Below, piece by piece: positions 13,201-20,581 of a DNA stretch of 20,612 nt; position 1 is the stretch's first letter; every line of letters starts with the position of its first letter. The stretch lies in the IMG/VR virus record IMGVR_UViG_3300021519_000092, positions 1 through 20,612 of that record. One strand, 5' to 3'. A model generated the notes under the pieces. The model saw nothing but the letters and a program-made list of their open reading frames with translations, made no database searches and was not told the origin of the DNA. This stretch comes from a virus. The position numbers and the translations under genes are program-made.

Positions 13201-16200
13201 GACAGTTCAGAGAACAAATCAAACTGAGTTGGCTTGGACTTCTGTTCGGCCTTTGCTTCTTTGTAGTCAGGGAATATTTCACTGACATCAGCATTTAAGA
13301 AGCCTTCTGAAATTCTAAGAACTTCAGAGAGCGCGGTGTCTGACTTTGCACTTAACCCCAAGAACCTTCTGATTGATTCAATAAATTTAGAAAACAGATT
13401 GCCACCCTTATAGGGTATGCTTTCAAGAAAGCTCTGTGCTTTTGGATCGGTAAGCGCATAGGTTATAACTTCGTCGTTTGTAATCTCTTGACGGCTGTTT
13501 ATAAAATTATTTTTGTTTCCATAAATTGCTTTTTCAAAATCAGTAAGCGGCTCTCCTGAGTCAACTTTTTTATTAAAATACTTAATAATTCCATTTTTAA
13601 CATCAAATAAATCTTTACGAAGTCTTCCAAGATTAGTATCTGGACCGTAGTCTTTATAAACCGCTTGTCTAAACGCAGACAAAGTTGCTGCATGAATTAA
13701 TTCATGCAAAGTGGTCTTTTCGTCTGTGCCGAAATTATCTGGAGAAAGACCAACAGATTTTAAGTAAACATTAAATTTCTTATGTGGTTTTGACGGATCA
13801 GAATACACAAATCCTCTTACGCTTGTGTTTCTAATGCTTAACCATTCGGCTCTAGAAGCTGTAAAAGTTTCATTAGGTTTTATAATTTTAACACTGAACT
13901 CAACGCCAGCTTTAGAAAGCTGTTCTAGTTTTGCCAGAACACGCGAAGCTATAAGTCTGTAAGACGGATTATCAGATTTCTCCGCAATTACTTTTGCGAT
14001 TTCACTGACAGTTTTACCTTCAATCTGTTTTTCAAACTCTAAGGCTTTGCTGCGCTCTTCATCTTTCACAGTCTTTTCTTCTGACGACATAGATATGTCA
14101 GCAAATATCCTATCGGCTTCAGCGCGCTGCTCCTCAATAGTCTTCTCTTCGAGCTCTGGAGTCTGGATAGTCTCTACAAAACGCTCTTGTTTGGGAAGCG
14201 CCGCCTCTTGTGGTTCCGCCTGAATAGCAGCACGCTCGTCTGCCTCATCTCTTTCCAAAATCTGTTTCTCAGAAAGCGCATTGTCAGCGGCGCGCTGTTC
14301 TTCGGCTTCCTTTCTTAGACGTTGTGATTCAGACAGGACTCTCTGGGCTTCTCTCTGTTCCCATAATTCCTTACGTCTCTCTTTAAGCTGATAGATATTC
14401 AGCTTTTTGGTTTCTTCAATAGGAACACCAAAGGACGTATGTAAGTCTTCACGATGCTGAATAGTCTCAACATCTTCGCCCTTAAAACCGGCATTGCCGA
14501 AGATCGACTTTAACTCAGCGCGTCTATCGCGTTCTACCTGTCGCGGGTTAACGCCGCCATCTTCAGCGGCGTTAGGAAAGGTCTTCTTCGCATTAGACAG
14601 GGCGGTCTTAAACGCATCCATGTCTTCTTTAGTGTTCGCCTCCTCTGGCCCAATCTCTTTTATCGGCCCGAGGTAGCCAGCCTTTTCGGCGCGATTAACC
14701 GCCTCTCTGACTGAGATGCCATTGCCTCTAAGAAGTCCTTTGAAAGCGCCCGCGCCACCAACGTCTTCAACAAATCCAAGTCTAGGGTTAATCCCACCCT
14801 GATCTATCAAATAACCGTACAGGGACTTCACCCTAACGGCTTTAGGAAGATCGCCAACGGGGGTTAGCGGTTCGTACTTTAATGGAGCAACCGTAACCTG
14901 GGGAGCGCCCTCTCCAGTCTTAGCTTTTGTATCCATCAAGTCTGTTGGCGGCGGGGTGTACTCCATCGGAGGCGGGGCGGCAGCCTTACGAGCGGCTGCG
15001 CCTTCTTCTTCTGTGACTTCAACAGGCTTATAGCCGCGTGTCTGCTCAAGTCGGTTGGCCTCTTCTCGTTTTGAAGCGGCCAGTACCTTCAGATTATCAA
15101 CATACAACTGGTTTTCGGGCGTTATGTTTCTGCGCGCTGTTATCTTTAACGCTTCGTCTTCGTGTTCCTTTGCGGACTCTCTTAAAGCACGAACATTATC
15201 CAGCCCGGTAACATCAAGCATTGCCCCAGGCTCAACGGGCTTTAACTTTTTTCTCTCTAATCTAATTTCGGCAGTCCGCTCATCGGCCATCGACTGTACA
15301 TCAAACGGGGGCGGCTCCGCATTATCTTCAGGCGGAGCCTTCGTCAGTGGCGCGACATCCGTGTCAACTAAGTTGGGTAACAGGTCTTCAACACGGCTGG
15401 TATTGGGGCCTCCCCCAGCCGGAAGAGCCGGGTCGGTCTCATCATGCAGCGTGAATGTAGCAATAGGCACGCCATCAACATCCTTAACACTGTCAATGGT
15501 GGCGACCCTTACAACACCCGCATCGTCCTTAATGCCAATCGCGCTGCCCACCGGCCTGAAGCCAATCGTCGTGGGGTCAGCGATGTCCTTGCCGACGATG
15601 CTGCCCAAGGGCTCTGGGGGTTGTTCTTCTGTGGGTTGTTTCTGTTGGCCACCAAACGTAGCTTCAGTGCCAGCACCCAAGACGCCGCCAGCAAAGCCAC
15701 CCTTTAATGCAGAATCTATAACATCGTCCCAGTTGATTGCCTTATTTGACCCTCCGGCCTGGGCAGACGCTTGTTCAACGATTGTTTGAAGACCTTCAGT
15801 GCCGCCTTCAAGCAGGAATTGTTTAGCACCCTCTACGCCAAGTCTTTTAATAAGACTACCGCTTACATCTTTTGCGGCTTCGCCAAACATCTTCCCCAAG
15901 ATTGGTACATCAGCGACAACATCAAGAGCGCCAGCTATAGCGCCGCCGACTACCGCCGCTGCGGCACCTGTGCCGCCGCGCTTTCCGGTTTCATCTACTA
16001 TGTCGCCATATATTGATCCCATTTCCATACCGGCAGACGGGACATACGCACCAGCCGCAGAGCCGACAGCCACGCGCTTTGCAACCATTTCCGCTGCGGC
16101 TTTCTCAGCGGCATCTTTACCTAGTCCTTCACCTATTTTTTTAGCAACCATATCGGCTACTAAACTTTCGGCACCCTTGCGTGCCACGGTAGCGCCAACA

Positions 16201-16664
16201 CCACCGCTTACAAGCGACGGTATAAACATTGGTAAGTTTTCAAATATGGCATCAACCGCATATTTACCGGCGTCACCAAACCCGTGAATGTCTTTGTATG
16301 TCGGCACATCAGAAGCAAGCTCCTGAGCCCTAGCTTCTGTTTGCTTGTACTTTTCAAGCATGGATGTACCAAAGTCTTTGGCACCAACAACGTCAGCACC
16401 CAACGCGGCAAGACCGTAGCCTGTGGATTTTAACCCTTCTACCCCGCGCTCTAAGGACTTACTGATGCGCCCCTGGCCCGTGTCTTCTTCGGGCGCGGGC
16501 GGTGCGGCAGGAGCGGATTGTAAGTGAGCCAGTATTTCTTGGCTGGAATACCCAGCTTTCTTTGCGCCCTCAACATCAAATTTACGAGTTTCGGCAAGAT
16601 GACTAATGATTTCGTCATCATTATACCCAGCCGCTTTCGCGCCTTCTATGTCGAACGGAGGCAT
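10239..16664 (-). CDS. Giant virion/ejection protein of the large polyvalent type with HExxH metallopeptidase domain (2141 aa)
   Basis: Order of parts: two 20-residue N-terminal repeats (F4-L23 and F29-L48, core EGAKxAGY); Gly/Ala hydrophobic segments (about 133-160, 230-258, 320-338); a Pro-rich linker (about 340-600); a coiled coil (about 755-870); a zincin-like segment with H987-E-L-I-H991 and likely third ligand E1065; then a long alpha-helical C-terminal half with a hydrophobic stretch near 1848-1868. The C-terminal half recalls PLxRFG-type polyvalent proteins, but that name is tentative. It contains no cysteine. It occupies the place of T7 gp16 after two smaller virion proteins, so it is probably ejected with the DNA. 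The ribosome-binding site is weak. No transglycosylase motif was recognised. Confidence 0.8.
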   Translation of the reverse strand: MPPFDIEGAKAAGYNDDEIISHLAETRKFDVEGAKKAGYSSQEILAHLQSAPAAPPAPEEDTGQGRISKSLERGVEGLKSTGYGLAALGADVVGAKDFGTSMLEKYKQTEARAQELASDVPTYKDIHGFGDAGKYAVDAIFENLPMFIPSLVSGGVGATVARKGAESLVADMVAKKIGEGLGKDAAEKAAAEMVAKRVAVGSAAGAYVPSAGMEMGSIYGDIVDETGKRGGTGAAAAVVGGAIAGALDVVADVPILGKMFGEAAKDVSGSLIKRLGVEGAKQFLLEGGTEGLQTIVEQASAQAGGSNKAINWDDVIDSALKGGFAGGVLGAGTEATFGGQQKQPTEEQPPEPLGSIVGKDIADPTTIGFRPVGSAIGIKDDAGVVRVATIDSVKDVDGVPIATFTLHDETDPALPAGGGPNTSRVEDLLPNLVDTDVAPLTKAPPEDNAEPPPFDVQSMADERTAEIRLERKKLKPVEPGAMLDVTGLDNVRALRESAKEHEDEALKITARRNITPENQLYVDNLKVLAASKREEANRLEQTRGYKPVEVTEEEGAAARKAAAPPPMEYTPPPTDLMDTKAKTGEGAPQVTVAPLKYEPLTPVGDLPKAVRVKSLYGYLIDQGGINPRLGFVEDVGGAGAFKGLLRGNGISVREAVNRAEKAGYLGPIKEIGPEEANTKEDMDAFKTALSNAKKTFPNAAEDGGVNPRQVERDRRAELKSIFGNAGFKGEDVETIQHREDLHTSFGVPIEETKKLNIYQLKERRKELWEQREAQRVLSESQRLRKEAEEQRAADNALSEKQILERDEADERAAIQAEPQEAALPKQERFVETIQTPELEEKTIEEQRAEADRIFADISMSSEEKTVKDEERSKALEFEKQIEGKTVSEIAKVIAEKSDNPSYRLIASRVLAKLEQLSKAGVEFSVKIIKPNETFTASRAEWLSIRNTSVRGFVYSDPSKPHKKFNVYLKSVGLSPDNFGTDEKTTLHELIHAATLSAFRQAVYKDYGPDTNLGRLRKDLFDVKNGIIKYFNKKVDSGEPLTDFEKAIYGNKNNFINSRQEITNDEVITYALTDPKAQSFLESIPYKGGNLFSKFIESIRRFLGLSAKSDTALSEVLRISEGFLNADVSEIFPDYKEAKAEQKSKPTQFDLFSELSDISGSFSLSKGQEAKPLLNPDGTEQTAAQVSNTVNSVNRVTGGSPKLASETISRPVLWFAMMQGVARRFPVIANFQSLLQARSERETALIKEGEKPIERMTQLEYKPRKQIEAVMEFARLTNTNITPRNGRITVVLPENYNGVLGRPGEVFMLDKEQTEIFMGIKDYFKARWNQYGQAIGKRWGYEGEWDAGAIQAAIAQAQADGNSQRAKNLEFVNAIYADAKARENYVPFSRAGDEGFTVRNKLTGEVMYFEMVNTKNVWGGLTGSSVKKNEVIKSKFAELQKKFPELDANGEPLYEVKNDPINKDNIEKLDVSLIEKLLAATNIADKKDRNSAMNNILEALQGTGLGKTDVKNALRDSLLDQVKKAQRAGFTKESRNVPGYSTDFLQSIIDYNRASASVVSGVEYGQQTEDAYERTQDGRNVPENIRKYAERVNNYLDSDEKLIGQLKQYGFWSSLWGSASSALVNLSQTPTITATQIAGWAGIPAAGRTIKLSMNMLRALSFDRRKGINLDPNKIKFNSPEEQVAFMDAFNRGRINPTVTQDLHGTSPDNWQSISKKIGNDKSAKIQRVIWNIFDVGTSAFNGAEQVNRATAWLAAYREAQAPGAIAKFKNMYANDARVSLIESQFGLTPANIADFFVNETQFIGGKIDRPEALRGIGGVAFQFKQYPMNYLRILKNNMTSAGPEGKIAGTMMLMALTAFGGLLGLPFADDLVDSYEFIMKNLTGIDPMIEYEMREMLEGIGASPEWAEAAARGPARFLGIDVSKRIGQGQILPDANPIMNIPILSATVGKVIEAKKRFDSDQPIGGALALASMGIPKGPSDIARGLVQLPAEGYRTQSGDMKVAEPNIGQRASKAAGFQPTKFASIQERDYFARRLKYRTKEAEDMLSTNLSAKLANSISAREKGDSQKADKLMKEFVDKYQRAAVDFGSPSVPLDEKVQPPSISSIKNRALVMMHPELAVRNARKLKRPALYDLYNEEEG

Positions 16665-16667
16665 TTT

Positions 16668-18497
16668 TTATTGACCAAAACTATTTAAAGGCGGGCGCGC
16701 ATTAGAGCCGCCCCCAGCCAGTGGGGGCGCAGCGCCGCGCTCTTGAGTTGAAAGGTTTGTATTAAGTATAGAATACGCCCTATTGTATGCGTCGTTGTAT
16801 GCTTGGTCCTTGAGCTTTTTTAATGCTTCAGGTTTTAAACTCATATTTTTTAAATCTGCATCAACCGCCTTTACAGCTTCATCAGCTTGCTTCAGAGCGA
16901 TGGCTTTATTTAAGTCATCATTTTTTTCGACTCCAGATGCTACACGCGCAGCTTCTTGGGGAGCTAACCCCCCTTTATCTACAAGCAAGTTGTATTTGTA
17001 TTCAGCTTCTGTGGCTCTATCAGGTTTGGAATTTTTAACAGCTTCGCTTTTGTAGTAATTAATTACTGCTTGAGCTTTTTGATATTCTAAACTTCCAGGT
17101 ATTTGCGCGCTTTCATATTCTCTCTTCTTCAAATCAGCATTAGCTTGTTCAACCTTTAAGCCGCCCTGAGAAATATCCAACTGGCGATTACGCGCATCGT
17201 TGTTCAAGTCCTCACTACGCTGAGATTGCAACAACGTAGCTTGCTTCATATTTCTTTCAGCGCGTGCGGCTTTAGCTTCTTGCAGTTGTTTAACGCCCAA
17301 CATTCCACCTTGGCCGATTGAGCCAAGGAACTTGGCCCCTGGCTGCGAAGCAGCCGCCATCGTGCCCAAGCTGGCTTGAAGAAGCGCCATGTATTTGTCC
17401 TGCGACGACAACGGCTGGTCATCACTTAGCAGCTTATCCATGCGCTCTTTGTAAGCATCGGACTCTGATTGCTTACGTGCGTTCATAGCTTCCGCCGCCG
17501 CGTCTGGCTTGCCCGGTTCAACGGCTGCGGGCGGCGGAGCGGTTAAGGCTTGGGATGCGCGCTCTGCGGCCTTAGCGCGAGGGGCAGCAATGGCGGCGTC
17601 GGGCGCGGCGATTTCGGCTGCGTTTTCATTTATAGGAAACTCTTGAAAAGTCGGCTTGAAGTCTTTTAAGGATTCAAGCTGGTATCTTTCTTCTCCAGGT
17701 GCAGAATCACCCATCCGTTTTTTTCTAAGTTCTTCTGCAACAAAATCAGGGTCTTGGGTTAATTCAGAACCTGTAGAGTAATCAATAGCTTTGCGTGCAT
17801 ATGGTTCAGCTTTTTCATAAAGATAACCTACGCTTTTATTGATAGCGGAACCCAACCCCCCGAAATAATTTTCGGGGGATATGTCTGGAATTTTTGAAAA
17901 CATATCTTTTATAAGTTGAGGATTATTTCTTCCCTCACCCTCAGTGTAAAATTTCTCAGTAGCTTCTTCCTGCGTCATCTCAGGGGGGACAAGCCCTCTC
18001 AATCTTTCAGACAAAATATCTGTTCTGGGATAACCCCTACCACCGAGAAAAGAATAATCTCCCCTATTCGCACTTCTGGCGTTTCTAATAGTTCTCTCTA
18101 AATAACTCTCGCCCCCCTCCGCATACCCCTTCACCGCCCCGCCGCGCGCCATAGCCGCTACACGGCTGGCATCAGCCGCGCCCGACATCAGGGCTTCCGT
18201 GGACGGGTTCTGCGGCGCTTCCGGCGCGGCCTGACGCTGCGGGATTTCGGGCTGCTCTTCCGGCCCTTGGCCCAGCATTTCCTGGCGCACAGCGGCCATA
18301 AAGCCTGGGTCCATTTGGCTCACGCCCGTGCTGTCGCCGGTCATCTGCGGCGGTTGCGCGGGAGCGTTAGCCCCGCCCCTCATAGTGTTCAACGCCGACA
18401 TCGCGGCCATGCGCTGCTGCGGTGTTGCACGCGGATCGGTCATCATCGCCATCAGCATGTCGGGAGACTGCTGCTGTTGCATTGGATTGATCGCCAT
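16668..18497 (-). CDS. Virion-associated (internal/ejection-type) protein, 609 aa
   Basis: It starts at 18497, overlapping the previous stop by one base (TAATG), with GAGGG upstream. The N-terminus is Met/Gln/Pro-rich (about 1-115) and includes the motif GGAVKGYAEGG at 119-129. A more globular middle follows (about 130-290), then an Ala/Pro linker (about 295-345). A long helical region follows (about 350-570: YMALLQASLGTMAAASQPG, KQLQEAKAARAERNMKQ, DLKKREYESAQIPG), probably coiled coil, and the tail is Gly/Pro-rich. It has no cysteine or tryptophan. Its position between a Gln/Ala/Gly-rich protein and the giant protein parallels T7 gp15. No enzyme motif is seen. GC content varies sharply along the gene. 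Confidence 0.65.
   Translation of the reverse strand: MAINPMQQQQSPDMLMAMMTDPRATPQQRMAAMSALNTMRGGANAPAQPPQMTGDSTGVSQMDPGFMAAVRQEMLGQGPEEQPEIPQRQAAPEAPQNPSTEALMSGAADASRVAAMARGGAVKGYAEGGESYLERTIRNARSANRGDYSFLGGRGYPRTDILSERLRGLVPPEMTQEEATEKFYTEGEGRNNPQLIKDMFSKIPDISPENYFGGLGSAINKSVGYLYEKAEPYARKAIDYSTGSELTQDPDFVAEELRKKRMGDSAPGEERYQLESLKDFKPTFQEFPINENAAEIAAPDAAIAAPRAKAAERASQALTAPPPAAVEPGKPDAAAEAMNARKQSESDAYKERMDKLLSDDQPLSSQDKYMALLQASLGTMAAASQPGAKFLGSIGQGGMLGVKQLQEAKAARAERNMKQATLLQSQRSEDLNNDARNRQLDISQGGLKVEQANADLKKREYESAQIPGSLEYQKAQAVINYYKSEAVKNSKPDRATEAEYKYNLLVDKGGLAPQEAARVASGVEKNDDLNKAIALKQADEAVKAVDADLKNMSLKPEALKKLKDQAYNDAYNRAYSILNTNLSTQERGAAPPLAGGGSNARPPLNSFGQ
16709..16729. repeat. GC-rich hairpin near the end of the 609-aa gene
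   Basis: CGCCCCCA (16709-16716), loop GCCAG, TGGGGGCG (16722-16729) form a perfect 8-bp stem. It lies about 45 bases before the giant gene's start on the transcribed strand. There is no following T-run in the leftward direction, so it is not a simple terminator. It might slow the ribosome or protect mRNA upstream of the weakly initiated giant gene. It also encodes Pro-Leu-Ala-Gly-Gly, so it may be incidental. Confidence 0.45.
17857..17878. repeat. Perfect 9-bp inverted repeat inside the 609-aa gene
   Basis: CCCCCGAAA (17857-17865), loop TAAT, TTTCGGGGG (17870-17878). It sits inside codons for PENYFGGLG of the leftward gene. No U-run follows on the transcribed strand, so termination is unlikely. 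It is symmetric and could be a protein-binding or structural element, or chance in a coding sequence. Confidence 0.4.
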
Positions 18498-20134
18498 TAT
18501 GAAGCCCTCGCAAACATTCCAAGTCCACGCTTCGGCAGCTTGCCGTAGCTAGACTTCTTCAGCGAACCCTTCTTGATAGCGCCGCCTTTGGCTTTCACAA
18601 GGTTGGCTCCGGCGATAATCGTTCCAGCCGTACCAGCTACCTTACCGGCAGTGCTTCCACCAGGGACAGATGTGCTGGATGTGCTAGTTGTCCCGCCTGG
18701 GGGCGCATTGCCTACGATACTCATGCCTGTTTTTATATTTTCAAACGGTGCGGCGTTTTCTACCACAGCCTGTCCTCTGTTGGCGTCAATGACACGCTGG
18801 TCCCGAGCTTCCGTACCTTCACCAACCGCCATCAATGCGCCAGAGTCCTTTAAGGTCATACTTTGGGCGTCTTTACCCAGACCAATATTAGCTGCACCAG
18901 CCCCAAGCTGATTGGCGGCATTGGCTGTCATCAAGCTTCCAAGTCCAGCGGCAACACCGGCCTCACCTTGACCAGCCGCCAGTATACGCGACAAGTCGGC
19001 TTGGCTGGCCTGGATATTGGCCTGACCGATTGAGGACAGTCCCTGTCCAGCCGCAAGCTGACGGGCCGCGTCCGACCCGGCTAGACCGGCATATGTAGAC
19101 CCAAGGCCAGCATACGAAGTGCCAAGGTTCCCAAGTCCAGCGCCCGCGCTTTGTAGAAGCTGCTGCTGCTGGGTGCCAAGGCTACCTGCCGTAGCGCCCA
19201 ACTGGCCGTAGCGCGACAGGTCAGCCGTTGAAGCGGCAAGCCCTTGGCCATAACCGCTCTGAAGCGCCTGGGCTTGCTGACCCAGGATTGACTCCTGGGT
19301 ATCCCGCGCTGCGCGACCGATTAGATCGCGCTGGCGGGTTGAACCGTAGCCACCGGCCTTGATGAAGTCGCTGCTGATCTGCGGAAGGATATTCTCAGAC
19401 AGGTTCCGCGCCCCAAGCTGGGCAATGCGGTTGGTAACCTGCTCATTGTAAGGGTTCATGTACTGCCCGACATTCTGAGCAGAAGACTGGCCAGCGGCTT
19501 GCAGATACGGAGAAGCTGAAGACAAACCCAAGGCGTCCGTGGACTGACCGTAGAGATTACCAGCTTGGCCATACTGCCCTTGCGCTTGTTGGGCATACGG
19601 GCTGAACATACCAGCGGTGTCGGTGTTGGCCGCTTGCTCAAACATGCCTGTAGCGGCGTTAAACTGCCCCTGACCGGCTAGACCGGACTTACCTGCGGCG
19701 GCTTGGTTGTAGTATTGAGATGCCTGATTATAAGTCGGCGCACCCGCGCCATAAATGTCCATACCGGAAGCATTGTTAATATTAGCGCCACCGCGCACCA
19801 ACCCAAATTGACCAGCCCCTTGGCCAGCACGCACTTGAGCGTTGGCCGCTTCAATATCAGCGTTTGTGCCAGCTACAAGGGGTTCGCCGGTTCTTTCATA
19901 ACCACCTAATTCGTAAGTTGGATTACCACTTGCGTCTAATACAGGTTTGCCGTCCTTGTCGTATATTGGTGCATTTTTATTTTGTAGTGTTGCATTCCAC
20001 TTAGACCCGTAAGGGTTATAAGGCGCACGGTTCATTAACTTCATAAGATCAGGGAACGCCTGATTTCTAACGGCTTGCGTAGCCTCATCGGGTATGATCG
20101 TTTGTGATGTATAAGTAGTGTTATTGTCGGCCAT
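18497..20134 (-). CDS. Ala/Gly/Gln/Ser-rich virion-associated protein, 545 aa
   Basis: It starts at 20134 after AGGAG at 20140-20144. After a polar N-terminus (about 1-110) comes an extended low-complexity region with repeated Tyr-Gly-Gln and Leu-Gly units (YGQAGNLYGQS, LGTSYAGLGSTYAGLAG, GQGLSSIGQ). It contains a more conserved-looking block about 220-290 (YMNPYNEQVTNRI, NILPQISSDFIKAGGYGSTRQ, RDTQESILGQQAQAL). That block is typical of internal or tail-tip proteins next to podovirus ejection proteins. The C-terminus has GGAIKKG (517-523) and ends KRGLGMFARAS. There are no cysteines. It may play the T7 gp14-like role of a pore-forming ejected protein, but this is inferred from position and composition. 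Confidence 0.65.
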   Translation of the reverse strand: MADNNTTYTSQTIIPDEATQAVRNQAFPDLMKLMNRAPYNPYGSKWNATLQNKNAPIYDKDGKPVLDASGNPTYELGGYERTGEPLVAGTNADIEAANAQVRAGQGAGQFGLVRGGANINNASGMDIYGAGAPTYNQASQYYNQAAAGKSGLAGQGQFNAATGMFEQAANTDTAGMFSPYAQQAQGQYGQAGNLYGQSTDALGLSSASPYLQAAGQSSAQNVGQYMNPYNEQVTNRIAQLGARNLSENILPQISSDFIKAGGYGSTRQRDLIGRAARDTQESILGQQAQALQSGYGQGLAASTADLSRYGQLGATAGSLGTQQQQLLQSAGAGLGNLGTSYAGLGSTYAGLAGSDAARQLAAGQGLSSIGQANIQASQADLSRILAAGQGEAGVAAGLGSLMTANAANQLGAGAANIGLGKDAQSMTLKDSGALMAVGEGTEARDQRVIDANRGQAVVENAAPFENIKTGMSIVGNAPPGGTTSTSSTSVPGGSTAGKVAGTAGTIIAGANLVKAKGGAIKKGSLKKSSYGKLPKRGLGMFARAS

Positions 20135-20143
20135 TTCTATCTC

Positions 20144-20581
20144 CTACGCCCGTGCGCTATTTAACAAAGAGCCAAGGCCCTTTTGTTTAGGCGAGGCTTT
20201 GCGGGGATTCTTGCGACCCGCACTGCTGCGGATTTTGTGTTTGATTTCTTCAAGCCGCTTCTGGCCGGTGTCGTTGTCGCCGTTGCCGAGGTCTGAGACG
20301 GTAGCGGCGTCGATCACATGTTCGCCATTTGAAAGCAGCGCCGGGATGTCGTCGCTCTTGCCGTCGCCGGGGCCAGCAATTCTGCCGCCGGTACGGGCGT
20401 TCAGATAGCCAAACTGCGCGGCAGACATAAGCTGCGGCATGGCGGCAGACTGAGGCAGACCCATGCCAACCGGAGCAACGTCGCCACCATCGGCGTACGT
20501 TTGTTGATTAAGGCCATCCATACTTTGGTTATAAACATCCATAGGTGTAGATGCAGGGTTATTGGTTATAGTAGGGTTCAT
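20144..20581 (-). CDS. Virion-associated protein with GPGDGxSDDIPALLSxGEHVI motif (at least 145 aa, 5' end may lie outside the window)
   Basis: Residues 70-90 carry the phage motif G-P-G-D-G-x-S-D-D-I-P-A-L-L-S-N-G-E-H-V-I, followed by LGNGDNDTG. This motif is common in small phage structural proteins of unknown role. Two Gly-Gly elements (ADGGDVAP 30-37, TGGRIAG 64-70) precede it. The C-terminus is basic and ends KQKGLGSLLNSARA, like the next protein. The ATG at 20581 has no good ribosome-binding site, and the frame stays open to the window edge (codons read SSFLRPAYRA), so this may be the 3' part of a longer gene. It has no cysteine. Function unknown. Confidence 0.6.
   Translation of the reverse strand: MNPTITNNPASTPMDVYNQSMDGLNQQTYADGGDVAPVGMGLPQSAAMPQLMSAAQFGYLNARTGGRIAGPGDGKSDDIPALLSNGEHVIDAATVSDLGNGDNDTGQKRLEEIKHKIRSSAGRKNPRKASPKQKGLGSLLNSARA

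Noticed and set aside
15055-15789. 244-codon open frame on the + strand inside the giant gene
   Set aside because: It is antisense to the continuous 2141-codon gene, has Ser/Pro/Ala-rich shadow composition, and has no ribosome-binding site or recognisable domain.
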